A DNA stretch of 64,000 bases from RPQJ01 sp052035645. Its GTDB lineage: Bacteria; Pseudomonadota; Gammaproteobacteria; Steroidobacterales; Steroidobacteraceae. Shown one piece after another: positions 35,392 through 44,085 of this stretch; position 1 is the first letter of the stretch; every line of letters begins with the position of its first letter. The DNA lies in contig JBPOHK010000017.1 of the NCBI GenBank assembly GCA_052035645.1, positions 14,791 through 78,790 of the forward strand. Reading direction: 5' to 3'. The notes beneath the pieces are model-generated. The model searched no databases. It was not told the origin of the DNA and saw nothing but the letters and a program-made list of their open reading frames with translations. The position numbers and the translations under genes were made by a program.

Positions 35392-38211
35392 TCAGAACCG
35401 GGCGGTGACGCCGAGGACGAAGCTCCGCCCCCAGGTCTCGAAGCCCGCCGGGATGTCCGGCCGGTCCAGCGTCGCCCAGTAGTACTCGTCGAGCAGGTTG
35501 CGGCCCTCGAGCGAGACCGACAGGTTTTCGGTCACCTCGTAGGCCACCGACGCGGTCACCCAGGTGATCGGATCGGCGATCTGCGAGCGTCCGGCGACGG
35601 CGTCCGTCACTTCCGTGTACTCGCCGCTGTAGTCCGCGGCCAGCTGCGAGGACCACCGGTCGTTCTCGTAGATGAGCGCCGCCGACCAGGCGGACTGCGA
35701 GACGCCCTCGAGTTGCCCGACGTCGTGGCCGTCGATGTACGCCGTCGTGTCCGTGTACGTGTAGCTGGCCCGGAATCCGAACCCGTTGTCGAAGAAGTGC
35801 TGCACGCCGAGTTCCAGGCCGACGACGTCGGCCTTGTCGCCGTTGATCGGGTGGCTGACGTCGTAGAGCACCGGCTGCGTGACGGGCGGCGTACCGATCT
35901 GGCCGATCACGCCGATGTCCACGTTCTCGTCGAGCGCGTAGGTGATGAAGCCGGTGATCTTCTTCCAGAAGACCGCCGCGTTCAGGATCGACTTGTCGCC
36001 GAAGTACCACTCCAGCGAGAGGTCGGCCTGGTCGGCCTCGACCGGCTCGAGGTCCGCCGAGCCGTCGTAGTAGATGGCGAACGTGCGGTCGAGCGTGTTG
36101 TCGACCGCCGTCGGCGCGAGCTGGTTCAGCGACGGCCGCGAGATGACCTGCGCCGCCGCGAAACGCACCAGCAGGTCGGGCGTCGCCCAGAAGCCGACGT
36201 TGAGCGACGGCAGCAGCTTGCTGTACCCGCCCTTCTCGCTGATCGGCTCGGCCTCGCTGTAGGTGACGTCCGGGCTCGAGGTGGGGATCTCGGGCGTCGG
36301 GTCGACGACCAGCAGGATCTGGTTGATGGCGGTGCGGGCATGCGTGTCGGTGTCGATCCAGCGCAGGCCTGCGTTCGCGAACCAGCGCTCGGCCTTGAAG
36401 TTGGCCTGCAGGTACAGCGCCAGCGTGTCCTCCTCGACGTCGTAGGACTGCACGGGGTTCAGCTCCGGCCGGGTGAGGCTGGAGTCGAAGACCTGCTCGT
36501 TGCCCTCGCCGTCGATGTAGGTCGTGCCGTCGAGCGCCTGCAGCGCCCGCAGGTAGCGCTTGACGTCGAAGCTGACGAACTGCCGCGGGTAACTGCCGCC
36601 GGCGTTGCGCATGAAGTTCGGCAGGTTCAGGTTGTGCACGACGTTCTCGCCGAGGCTGGCGAACGTGCGGTCGTACATGTTGCAGTACTGGCAGGAGCCG
36701 CCGTTCGTGTCGTTCTCGATGGTGTTGCGCACCTTCTTGCGGACGGTGTCCGAGAGGCCGAACTCGAGGTTCTGCAGCGGACCCCAGTCGACCTCGAACC
36801 GCCCCGAGAGCGTGGCGCCCGTCACCTCGTCGGTGACGTCGGTGCCGGAAAGGCCGACGTAGTGCAGGCCGTAGTCCGCGTTGCCGAGCTCGTGGTTCTG
36901 CAGCGCGTCGGCGAGATCGCGGCCGTCCTCCAGCGTCACCTGGATGTCCGGCAGCGCGCCGCGGTTCATGTGCACCACGCCGGTGTGGTCGCCCGCGACG
37001 CCGGAGACCACCCAGGTGTCCTTGCCCCCGGAGTCGCGCTCGGACTTCGAGTAGTAGACGTCCGCCGCGAGCGCCAGCCGGTCGGTCGCCTGCCACTTGC
37101 CGTTCAGCCCGACCTGCGTGGTGTCCACCACGCGGAACTCGGTGACCGTCGAGGCCTCGGGAATGAGCTGGGCGACCGTCATGTCGGTCACCCAGTGGTC
37201 GCGGATGGACACATTGCTCCAGCGGTGCAGGCCCGTCGACTCGTCGAGGATCGAGTCCTCGACGTAGTACGACTGGTGATAGCCGACGGTCGGGGCGTCC
37301 AGCCGCGTGAACAGGCCGTCGAGGGTCAGGTGCACGCCGTCGGCCGGCTTCCACTCGACCACGCCGGTGATCGCGCTGCGCTGCTTCTTCTGGATGCGGG
37401 TGCCGAAGCTGGTGCAGCACAGGCCGAGCAGGTCGCTCTCGTCCGCCGAGATGTTGCCGTCGCCGTTCGCGTCGAACTGGCCCGGCTGGTCGGCGGTCAC
37501 GTAGAACTCCTGCACGGCGTCGGAGCGCACGTCCGTGTCGCCGTAGACGCCGGAGACCAGGATGCCGAGCGTGTCGTCGGCGAACGTGTTGCTGAACACG
37601 CCGGTGAACTTGTAGCCGGTGTCCTCGGAGAGGTCGTTGTAGTCGCCCTCGGCCGTGAGCGAGGCGTGCATGCCCGGGTTCGGCAGCGGCCGGGTCGAGG
37701 TCAGGTTGACCATGCCGCCGATGCTGCCCTCGATCTGCGAGGCCTGCGCCGACTTGTAGACATCGGCGCCGTGGATGACCTCCGCGGGCAGGACGTCGAA
37801 CGCGAATTCGCGCCCGTCGCCGTCGGTGGCGAGGATGCGGTCGTTGAGCGTGACGATGCTGTAGGCGGGCCCGAGGCCGCGGACGTTGATGTACTGGCCC
37901 TCGCCGCCGCGCGTGCGCTGCAACGTGATGCCCGGCACGTGCGACAGCGAGTCGGCGACGTTCGCGTCGGGGAAGCGCCCGAGGTCCTCGGCGACGATGG
38001 AGTCCTGGACGATCGCGGCGTCCCGCTTGATGTCGCGCGACTGCTCGAGCGATGCGCGCACGCCGACGACGATGATCTCCTCGAGTTCGCCGGTGTCGGC
38101 GGCCGTCGCCGCCGGCGCGGGCGGGTTGCCCGCCTGGCCCCAGGCGATGCCGCTGGAGGCCGTCAGGGCGACGGCGAGGAGCGAATGCTGCAGATGGTCC
38201 CGGGATGCCAT
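35392..38211 (-). CDS. TonB-dependent outer-membrane receptor (Xanthomonas/Caulobacter type)
   Basis: 939 residues. Signal peptide (SLLAVALTASSGIAWGQ) and a TonB-box-like EEIIVVGVR at about 43-51, plug domain (VQDSIVAEDLGRFPDANVAD, GEGQYINVRGLGPAYSIVTL, GADVYKSAQASQIEGSIGG), then a 22-strand barrel ending FVLGVTARF. Plug and barrel match the TIGR01782 oligosaccharide receptors. Two unusual loops are seen: an EF-hand (DANGDGNISADE, 247-258) and cysteine pairs (LCC and CQYC). It likely imports an amino-sugar-bearing glycan. The promoter at 38275-38248 is overlapped by an AgaR-type operator. Confidence 0.93.
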   Translation of the reverse strand: MASRDHLQHSLLAVALTASSGIAWGQAGNPPAPAATAADTGELEEIIVVGVRASLEQSRDIKRDAAIVQDSIVAEDLGRFPDANVADSLSHVPGITLQRTRGGEGQYINVRGLGPAYSIVTLNDRILATDGDGREFAFDVLPAEVIHGADVYKSAQASQIEGSIGGMVNLTSTRPLPNPGMHASLTAEGDYNDLSEDTGYKFTGVFSNTFADDTLGILVSGVYGDTDVRSDAVQEFYVTADQPGQFDANGDGNISADESDLLGLCCTSFGTRIQKKQRSAITGVVEWKPADGVHLTLDGLFTRLDAPTVGYHQSYYVEDSILDESTGLHRWSNVSIRDHWVTDMTVAQLIPEASTVTEFRVVDTTQVGLNGKWQATDRLALAADVYYSKSERDSGGKDTWVVSGVAGDHTGVVHMNRGALPDIQVTLEDGRDLADALQNHELGNADYGLHYVGLSGTDVTDEVTGATLSGRFEVDWGPLQNLEFGLSDTVRKKVRNTIENDTNGGSCQYCNMYDRTFASLGENVVHNLNLPNFMRNAGGSYPRQFVSFDVKRYLRALQALDGTTYIDGEGNEQVFDSSLTRPELNPVQSYDVEEDTLALYLQANFKAERWFANAGLRWIDTDTHARTAINQILLVVDPTPEIPTSSPDVTYSEAEPISEKGGYSKLLPSLNVGFWATPDLLVRFAAAQVISRPSLNQLAPTAVDNTLDRTFAIYYDGSADLEPVEADQADLSLEWYFGDKSILNAAVFWKKITGFITYALDENVDIGVIGQIGTPPVTQPVLYDVSHPINGDKADVVGLELGVQHFFDNGFGFRASYTYTDTTAYIDGHDVGQLEGVSQSAWSAALIYENDRWSSQLAADYSGEYTEVTDAVAGRSQIADPITWVTASVAYEVTENLSVSLEGRNLLDEYYWATLDRPDIPAGFETWGRSFVLGVTARF

Positions 38212-38247
38212 GGCGCGAACCTCGTGCGGGCGGAAAGCACTGGTCGC

Positions 38248-38275
38248 ATCCTAGCAGCGAAAAAAGAAAGTACAA
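38248..38275 (-). promoter_or_regulatory. TonB receptor promoter
   Basis: On the minus strand: -35 TTGTAC (38275-38270), 16-base spacer, -10 TAGGAT (38253-38248), 37 bp before the ATG at 38211. The -35 lies inside the operator palindrome. Confidence 0.55.
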
Positions 38276-38299
38276 GAAACTTTCGATTACTTTCTTTTT
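38261..38299. promoter_or_regulatory. AgaR-type operator at the TonB receptor promoter
   Basis: Perfect 12-bp inverted repeat AAAAAGAAAGTA / TACTTTCTTTTT separated by 15 bp that contain a second palindrome GAAACTTTC. DeoR/AgaR-family sites are built from CTTTC/TTTC repeats. It overlaps the -35 of the receptor promoter, predicting repression. Confidence 0.65.
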
Positions 38300-38392
38300 G
38301 ATCGCCCGCAGACCGTCACCCAAGCCGCGAATATTTGTTAAACGTTGTTTTTATTGACTTTAACTTATTTCTAAGTCGACCGCACCCGTCCA

Positions 38393-38421
38393 TTGGCACG
38401 ACCGGGCCAGGTCGATATACT
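38393..38421 (+). promoter_or_regulatory. Promoter of the DeoR-family regulator
   Basis: -35 TTGGCA (38393-38398), 17-base spacer, -10 TATACT (38416-38421), near-consensus. Transcription would start around 38428, within the second operator. Confidence 0.7.
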
Positions 38422-38424
38422 TTT

Positions 38425-38453
38425 GCTTTCGCTCTCAAACGAAAGTCGAAAGC
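38425..38453. promoter_or_regulatory. AgaR-type operator before the regulator gene
   Basis: GCTTTCG at 38425-38431 is mirrored by CGAAAGC at 38447-38453, with a third CGAAAG at 38440-38445. It covers the predicted start point of the regulator's own promoter, indicating autorepression. Confidence 0.6.
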
Positions 38454-38459
38454 CAATCG

Positions 38460-39287
38460 ATGCCTGCCGACGAACCCTCCCGCTCCACGCCCGCGCACAC
38501 CGACCCCGCACCCACGGGCCGGCTCGCCATGGCGGAGCGGCGCCGCCGGATCCGCGACCTGGTGGAGGCGCACGAGCACTGCTCGGTGGCCGAGCTGGCC
38601 GCGCGTTTCTCGACCTCGATGGTGACGATCCGCAGCGACCTTGCGGCGCTCGAGGCGGGCGGCGTCGTCATGCGTACGCACGGCGGCGTGCTCGCGGCGC
38701 GCGACGGCGACGAAATCCCGCTGTCGCGCAAGAAGACCCTGCACCTCGCCGAGAAGATGCGCATCGCGCAAGCGGCGGCCGGCCTGATCCGCAGCGGCGA
38801 CATCGTCATCCTAGATTCGGGCACCACGACCGCGGAGATCGCCAAGTGCATCCGCGGCATGCACCTCGACTCGCTGACGGTGATCACCAACGCGCTCAAC
38901 ATCGCGACGCTGCTCGCCGGCGTCCCGCGGCTGCGGCTGATCATGCCGGGCGGCGTGCTGCGCTCGAGTTCGCTGTCGATGTCCGGCCCGCAGGCCGAGG
39001 CCGCGCTCGGCGCGCTGCAGGCCGATCGTCTCTTCCTCGGCGTCGACAGCCTCGATCCGGCGATCGGGCTGATGACGCCGGACGTTCACGAGGCGCAGCT
39101 GAACGCACAGATGATCCGGATCTCGCGCCAGGTGGTCGCGGTCACGGACTCGTCGAAGCTGTTGCGCCGGAACCTGTCGGTGATCGCGCCGATCGACGAG
39201 GTCGACCTGCTGATCACCGACACCGCCGCCGATCCGGAGTGCATCGCGGCGATCCGCGCCCGCGGCGTGGACGTGCTGCTGCGCTGA
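38460..39287 (+). CDS. DeoR-family transcriptional regulator, AgaR-like
   Basis: 275 residues from ATG 38460 (ATG 38529 would give the more usual N-terminus). The winged HTH is at about 24-80 (RIRDLVEAHEHCSVAELAAR, STSMVTIRSDLAALE). The C-terminal DeoRC sugar-phosphate domain has ILDSGTTTAEIAKCI, DSLTVITNALNIA, LIMPGGVLRSSS and TDSSKLLRRN. It lies beside agaS/kbaZ genes and two CTTTC-type palindromes. The effector is probably a phosphorylated amino sugar or tagatose-phosphate, inferred from family. Confidence 0.9.
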   Translation: MPADEPSRSTPAHTDPAPTGRLAMAERRRRIRDLVEAHEHCSVAELAARFSTSMVTIRSDLAALEAGGVVMRTHGGVLAARDGDEIPLSRKKTLHLAEKMRIAQAAAGLIRSGDIVILDSGTTTAEIAKCIRGMHLDSLTVITNALNIATLLAGVPRLRLIMPGGVLRSSSLSMSGPQAEAALGALQADRLFLGVDSLDPAIGLMTPDVHEAQLNAQMIRISRQVVAVTDSSKLLRRNLSVIAPIDEVDLLITDTAADPECIAAIRARGVDVLLR

Positions 39288-39309
39288 TCGCGGCGGGCGA
39301 CGGTCGACG

Positions 39310-39876
39310 TCAGAGCGGCAGGAATTCCTTCTTCGGCGTGAAGTGCAGGTAGCCGATGCTGGCGCCCTGCCGCCAGCCCACGCCGAGCCGGACGGGCGCC
39401 AGGATGATGTCGTCCGAGCGGTTGTAGTTCACGCTGAACCCGCCGACGAAGTAGAGGCTGCCCTCCACGCCCGGAAAGCGCTGGAACAGCTTCGACGGGT
39501 CGTGCAGGTGGTACACGAGCGTGAAGCACTTGGCGGCATTGCCGCCGATGTCGAAGCCGACGGACGGGCCCTGCCAGTACACGGTGCGCGCGGCCCCGCC
39601 CTTGGTGACGAGTTGCCCCTTGCCGTAGCGCACGCCGACGCCGATCGCGCCGCCGGCCTCCTCGCCCTTGATGATCGCGGTCGGCTCGCCGTAGTCCTTG
39701 AACGCTTTGCCGATCGCCTCGGCCATGCCCTGGGCGCCCTTGCCGAACATCTTCTCGGCCTCCCGCACCACTTCGCTGCGGGTGTAGGTGTCTTCGGCGC
39801 GGGCGGCCGGCGCGACGGCGCAGACGGAGAGCAGCACGAGCAGCGCGCTGCGGGCGAGAGCCGGGTACGTGGACAT
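39310..39876 (-). CDS. DUF1134 (EipA-like) exported protein
   Basis: 188 residues. Signal peptide (LLVLLSVCAVAPAARAE). The mature part carries the DUF1134 pattern: YTRSEVVREAEKMFGKGAQG, IKGEEAGGAIGVGVRYGKG, VYWQGPSVGFDIGGNAAKCF, FPGVEGSLYFVGGFSVNYNR, APVRLGVGWRQG. DUF1134 proteins such as Brucella EipA are periplasmic beta-barrel-like factors for envelope integrity. It starts 12 bp after the helicase gene on the same strand, probably co-transcribed. Confidence 0.92.
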   Translation of the reverse strand: MSTYPALARSALLVLLSVCAVAPAARAEDTYTRSEVVREAEKMFGKGAQGMAEAIGKAFKDYGEPTAIIKGEEAGGAIGVGVRYGKGQLVTKGGAARTVYWQGPSVGFDIGGNAAKCFTLVYHLHDPSKLFQRFPGVEGSLYFVGGFSVNYNRSDDIILAPVRLGVGWRQGASIGYLHFTPKKEFLPL

Positions 39877-39888
39877 GGGGACCTCCTG

Positions 39889-41967
39889 CTACCAGAGATT
39901 GCGCAGCCTGCTGGCGACGTCGATTCGACTGCCGGTTTCGACCGGCCCGCCCGCGGGGGGTTCCGCGCCAGCCGGCCAGTGCGTCTGGGCGAACCGCTCG
40001 AGCACTCCGGGGGTGAGGAAGCGGCTGCGGGCGCCGTGCACGTACCGGTCGCCGGTGCGCGACTGCTGCGTGACGTAGAACCGCAGCGGCTGCACCAGCC
40101 GCAGTTCGTCGCGGGCGCGCGTCATCGCCACGTACAGCAGCCGCCGTTCCTCCTCGATCATCTCGGGCCGGCCGGTGGCGAACTCGGACGGGAAGCTGCC
40201 GTCGGTGACGTTGAGCAGGTGCACGGTGTCCCACTCCTGGCCCTTGGCGGAGTGCACGGTCGAGAGCACGAGGTAGTCCTCGTCGAGCAGCGGGTCGCCC
40301 GAGAGGTCGCCGCTCGCCTGCGGCGGGTCGAGCGTCAGCTCGGTGACGAAGGACTCGCGGGTCGCGTGCTGGCCGGCGAGGCGCTCGAGCTGCTCGAGAT
40401 CCGCCTTGCGCACCAGCGGCGCCTCGTAGAGCCGTTCGAGCTGCGGCTCGTACCAGCGACGCACCCGCGCCACCTGGCCTTCCCAGGGCGAGCCTTCCCC
40501 GCCGATGCCGGCGAGCAGCTCGACCAGCGGCGGCCACAGGTCGCGTGTCGCCGCCGGCGCCGGCCACGCGCCGAGTTCGCTCCAGCGGAAGCCCGCGGCC
40601 TCGAAGGCCGCACAGGCCTTGGCGGCGTTGCCCGGCCCCATGCCCGGCAGCAGTTGCAGCACGCGGAACGCGGCGATGCGGTTGCGCGGGTTGTCGGCCC
40701 AGCGCAGCACCGCCAGCAGGTCCTTCACGTGCGCGGCCTCGAGGAACTTCAGGCCGCCGTACTTCACGAAGGGCACGTTGCGCCTCAGCAGCTCGAGCTC
40801 GAGCACGTCGCTGTGGTCGGAGGCGCGGAACAGCACCGCCTGGCGCCTGAGCGGCACGCCGCGCTCGCGCGCCTCGAGGATCCGGTCGACCACGCAGGTC
40901 GCCTGCGCCTGGTCGTCCTGGACCGCGACGAGCTGCGGCCTGGCCCCGGCGCCGCGCGTGCTGCGCAGGAACTTCCGGTACTGGCGACCGCCCTCGGCCA
41001 TCAGCGCGTTGGCGGCGTCGAGCACCGCCTGCGTGGAGCGGTAGTTCTCCTCCAGCGTGACGACGTGCGCCGGCGGCGAGAACTTCTCCGGGAACTCGAG
41101 GATGTTCTCGACCGTGGCGGCGCGGAACGAGTAGATCGCCTGGGCGTCGTCGCCCACCACGGTCAGGCCCCGGCCGTCGGGCTTCAGGCGCAGCAGGATC
41201 CCGGCCTGCAGCACGTTGGTGTCCTGGTACTCGTCGACCAGCACGTGGTCGAAGCGCCGGCCGATCTCCGCCGCCACCGCGTCGTCCTGCATCATGACCT
41301 GCCAGCAGAGCAGCAGGTCGTCGTAGTCGAGCACCTGCTGCTCGAGCTTGGCCTCGACGTACGCGCGGCACAGCGCGGTGAGTTCGTCCTCCCAGTCGAG
41401 GCACCACGGGTAGACCGTCTCGAGCGTGTGGCGCAACGGCTGCTGCGTGTTGACGCGGTGCGAGTAGATGCCGAGGCAGGTGTCCTTGCGCGGGAAGCGC
41501 TTCTCGGTCTTCGACAGGCCGAGCCGGTGGCGCACGACGTCCATGAGGTCGGCCGCGTCCCCGCGGTCGAGCACGCTGAAGGCCGGATCGATGCCGAGGC
41601 GCTGCGCGTAGGCCCGCACCAGCCGGTTGCCGATCGCGTGGAAGGTGCCGGACCACGGCAGCCGCAGGGTCTCGGGCACGCGCGCGGCCTCGTGCCGGCC
41701 GGCGAGGGCCTCGGCCAAGACGCGCTGCGCTCGCCGCGACATCTCGAGCGCCGCGCGGCGGGTGAACGTCAGCAGCAGCATGCGCTCGGGCGGCACGCCG
41801 CTCAGCAGCAGGTGCGCGACGCGGTGAGCGAGCGTGCTGGTCTTGCCGGTGCCGGCGCCGGCGATCACCAGCAGCGGCCCGGCCTGCACGCCGCCCGCGG
41901 CCGTCTCGCCGTAGGTGGCGGCGGCGCGCTGGGCCTGGTTGAGCTTGTCGAACACGGCGGCGGTCAT
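39889..41967 (-). CDS. UvrD/Rep-type superfamily 1A DNA helicase
   Basis: 692 residues from ATG 41967. Q-motif LNQAQRAAA, Walker A IAGAGTGKTSTL (37-43), motif Ia LTFTRRAALEMSRRA, motif II VDEYQDTN, motif III GDDAQAIYSFRAA, motif IV LEENYRSTQ, motif V LSTVHSAKGQEWD and motif VI LLYVAMTRARDEL are all present. The sequence is closer to UvrD-like repair helicases than to Rep but has a diverged C-terminus. It probably unwinds DNA 3' to 5' in repair or replication. Confidence 0.95.
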   Translation of the reverse strand: MTAAVFDKLNQAQRAAATYGETAAGGVQAGPLLVIAGAGTGKTSTLAHRVAHLLLSGVPPERMLLLTFTRRAALEMSRRAQRVLAEALAGRHEAARVPETLRLPWSGTFHAIGNRLVRAYAQRLGIDPAFSVLDRGDAADLMDVVRHRLGLSKTEKRFPRKDTCLGIYSHRVNTQQPLRHTLETVYPWCLDWEDELTALCRAYVEAKLEQQVLDYDDLLLCWQVMMQDDAVAAEIGRRFDHVLVDEYQDTNVLQAGILLRLKPDGRGLTVVGDDAQAIYSFRAATVENILEFPEKFSPPAHVVTLEENYRSTQAVLDAANALMAEGGRQYRKFLRSTRGAGARPQLVAVQDDQAQATCVVDRILEARERGVPLRRQAVLFRASDHSDVLELELLRRNVPFVKYGGLKFLEAAHVKDLLAVLRWADNPRNRIAAFRVLQLLPGMGPGNAAKACAAFEAAGFRWSELGAWPAPAATRDLWPPLVELLAGIGGEGSPWEGQVARVRRWYEPQLERLYEAPLVRKADLEQLERLAGQHATRESFVTELTLDPPQASGDLSGDPLLDEDYLVLSTVHSAKGQEWDTVHLLNVTDGSFPSEFATGRPEMIEEERRLLYVAMTRARDELRLVQPLRFYVTQQSRTGDRYVHGARSRFLTPGVLERFAQTHWPAGAEPPAGGPVETGSRIDVASRLRNLW

Positions 41968-42068
41968 GTGCGGGCACTATACGGCGGGTGCTGTATGCAT
42001 ATCCAGTGACCGGGCGGGCGGCTTCGAAACTGTAAGATGGCGCACCGCTCAACGACGACGGACGGGTC

Positions 42069-42491
42069 ATGGCCCAGCAGCAGTTCAGCGCCCTCGGCAT
42101 CCTCTGGCGCGTGGTGTTCTCCCTCGCCCTGGTCTTCCTGACCTTCAATCCGTCCGGGCACTCGTTCTTTCACTGGGTACGCGACTCGATCCCGCACGTG
42201 CAGCCCGCCATCGCGGTGGCCGGCATGGTGCTGCTGGGGGCCTGGCTGTTCTTCGTGCGCGCGACCTTCACCTCGCTGGGCGCGGCCGGCGTGCTGCTGC
42301 TGCTCGGCTTCTTCGCCTCGATCGTCTGGTGGATCGTGTCGAAAGGCTGGCTCTCGCTCGCGGACCAGGCGACGCTCGCCTGGATCGTGCTCACCATGCT
42401 CGGCCTCGTGCTCGGCATCGGCATGTCCTGGGCGCACATCCGCCAGCGCATCTCGGGCCAGGCTTCCGTGGACCGGGTGGACAACGACTGA
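42069..42491 (+). CDS. DUF6524-like integral membrane protein
   Basis: 140 residues. Four predicted helices (LWRVVFSLALVFLTFNPSG, PAIAVAGMVLLGAWLFFVRA, AGVLLLLGFFASIVWWIVS, LAWIVLTMLGLVLGIGMSWA). The N-terminal FNPSGHSFFHW is characteristic. No catalytic motif. It is 15 bp before the peroxidase-related gene on the same strand. Function unknown. Confidence 0.8.
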   Translation: MAQQQFSALGILWRVVFSLALVFLTFNPSGHSFFHWVRDSIPHVQPAIAVAGMVLLGAWLFFVRATFTSLGAAGVLLLLGFFASIVWWIVSKGWLSLADQATLAWIVLTMLGLVLGIGMSWAHIRQRISGQASVDRVDND

Positions 42492-42506
42492 CCCGCGGAG
42501 ATCCCC

Positions 42507-43106
42507 ATGTCCACGACGCGCCGCTACCCCTCGCAGCCCGACCACCTGACCGCGCTCAACCTGCCGGTGCCGCCGCGCGCGGCGCTCGCCCCCGACCTGC
42601 AGAAGTACTTCGCCGTCTGCGACGAGAAGATCGGCTTCCTGCCGAACGTGCTCGCGGCCTACACCTTCGACGAATCGAAGCTGCGCGCGTTCATCGGCAT
42701 GTACAACGACCTGATGCTCGAGGACTCGCCGCTCAGCAAGCTCGAGCGCGAGATGATCGCGGTGGTCGTCTCCGCGCACAACCACTGCTACTACTGCCTG
42801 GTCGCGCACGGTCAGGCCGTGCGCCAGATGTCGGGCGATCCGGCGCTCGGCGAGCTGCTGGCGATGAACTACCGCGCGGCGGCGCTGCCGGCGAAGCAGC
42901 GCGCGATGCTGGACTTCGCGCACAAGATGACGGCCACGCCGGACCAGGTCGGCGAGGCGGACCGGGCCGCCCTGCGCGAGGCGGGGTTCACGGACCGCGC
43001 GATCTGGGACATCGCGGCCGTCGCCGCGTTCTTCAACATGACCAACCGCATGGCCACCGCCGTGGACATGATGCCGAACGCCGAGTACCACGCCGCGAAC
43101 CGGTAG
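42507..43106 (+). CDS. AhpD-like peroxidase-related protein
   Basis: 199 residues. Carboxymuconolactone decarboxylase/AhpD fold with SAHNHCYYCLVAHGQAVRQM: the C-x-x-C redox pair at 94 and 97 and the following His form the alkylhydroperoxidase active site. The AKQRAMLDFAHKMTATP motif belongs to the uncharacterised peroxidase-related group. It is likely a thiol peroxidase or its partner, cytoplasmic. Confidence 0.9.
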   Translation: MSTTRRYPSQPDHLTALNLPVPPRAALAPDLQKYFAVCDEKIGFLPNVLAAYTFDESKLRAFIGMYNDLMLEDSPLSKLEREMIAVVVSAHNHCYYCLVAHGQAVRQMSGDPALGELLAMNYRAAALPAKQRAMLDFAHKMTATPDQVGEADRAALREAGFTDRAIWDIAAVAAFFNMTNRMATAVDMMPNAEYHAANR

Positions 43107-43118
43107 CGCCGGCGCGAC

Positions 43119-43523
43119 TCAGGCCGTGATCTCGATGCGGTTGCCTTCCGGATCCAGCACGACGCTCTCGTAGTAGCCGTCGCCCGTGCGGCGCGGACCG
43201 TCCAGCACCGGCACACCGGCTTCCCGCAGCTGCGCCGTCAGCGCGTCCACGGCCGCCTCGCTGCCGAGCGCCATCGCCAGGTGAGTCAGGCCCATGCGCT
43301 GCGCACCGGGCGCCAGCTCGGCCGGCGCGAGCATCGCGGTCGACATCAGCTCGAGCCGCGCGCCATCCGCGAACGCCAGGAAGCGCGAACGGAATCCCTT
43401 GCCCGGGTTCTCGTAGAGCGGACCGATCCGCGCGCCGAAATGCTGCGCGTAGAAGCGGCAGGAGCGATCGAGGTCGCTCACCCACATCGCCACGTGCCCG
43501 ATGCGCGGTGCGTGCCCCGTCAC
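43119..43523 (-). CDS. VOC-family (glyoxalase-like) protein
   Basis: 134 residues from GTG 43523. One vicinal-oxygen-chelate domain: RIGHVAMWVSDLDRSCRFYA at the N-terminus, and VVLDPEGNRIEITA at the C-terminus. Metal ligands are probably His9, E in RLELM and E in RIEI. Substrate not predictable. It follows the next gene by 3 bp in the same operon. Confidence 0.9.
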   Translation of the reverse strand: MTGHAPRIGHVAMWVSDLDRSCRFYAQHFGARIGPLYENPGKGFRSRFLAFADGARLELMSTAMLAPAELAPGAQRMGLTHLAMALGSEAAVDALTAQLREAGVPVLDGPRRTGDGYYESVVLDPEGNRIEITA

Positions 43524-43526
43524 GGG

Positions 43527-44024
43527 TCACCGGCGCCGCAGGTCGTACGCGGCGAAGTGCCGCCACGAGCCGTCGGCCTGGCCTGCCTCGATCGTGAACC
43601 GCCAGGTGCCGGAGGTGCGGTCGTAGCTGAACGTGTCGCGAAACGGGCCGTCCGCATACGGCACGTCGAAGCGGATGGTGTCGCCCTCCAGGGTGCCGGT
43701 GCCGTGCGGAATCGAGAATTTCCCGCCGAAGCTGTCCAGCCAGTGCACGATGACGGTCTCGCGCTCTGCGTCCCAGCCGAGGAACACGCGCGCCTCGTAC
43801 TGGGCCGGAACCTGCACGTCCGTCATGTGCAGTTCGGTGAACGCGTGGGCCAGCGTCGGGCCGGCCTCGAGGTCGTAGGTCACCGGCTCGTTCATGACGT
43901 CGCCGGTCATCACCCAGCGGCCGTCGAGCGCCTTGAGCAGTTCCGGCCGCGCGTCCGCGGGGGCCTCCGCGAACGCCGGCGCCGCACCCGCGAGCCACAG
44001 CATGAACACGATGTATGCGCGCAT
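43527..44024 (-). CDS. Exported DUF1579-like lipocalin-fold protein
   Basis: 165 residues with signal peptide (YIVFMLWLAGAAPAFAE). The mature chain shows LDGRWVMTGDVMNEPVTYDL, EARVFLGWDAERETVIVHWL, and DTFSYDRTSGTWRFTIE, a beta-barrel pattern similar to DUF1579-like lipocalins. No catalytic residue is recognisable. Immediately upstream of the VOC gene, 3 bp apart. Confidence 0.7.
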   Translation of the reverse strand: MRAYIVFMLWLAGAAPAFAEAPADARPELLKALDGRWVMTGDVMNEPVTYDLEAGPTLAHAFTELHMTDVQVPAQYEARVFLGWDAERETVIVHWLDSFGGKFSIPHGTGTLEGDTIRFDVPYADGPFRDTFSYDRTSGTWRFTIEAGQADGSWRHFAAYDLRRR

Positions 44025-44085
44025 GGTCCTTCACCTCGCCCCGTCCAGGGGCCGCTCCTGTCGGATGAATCCGTCCCGGGCCGGG

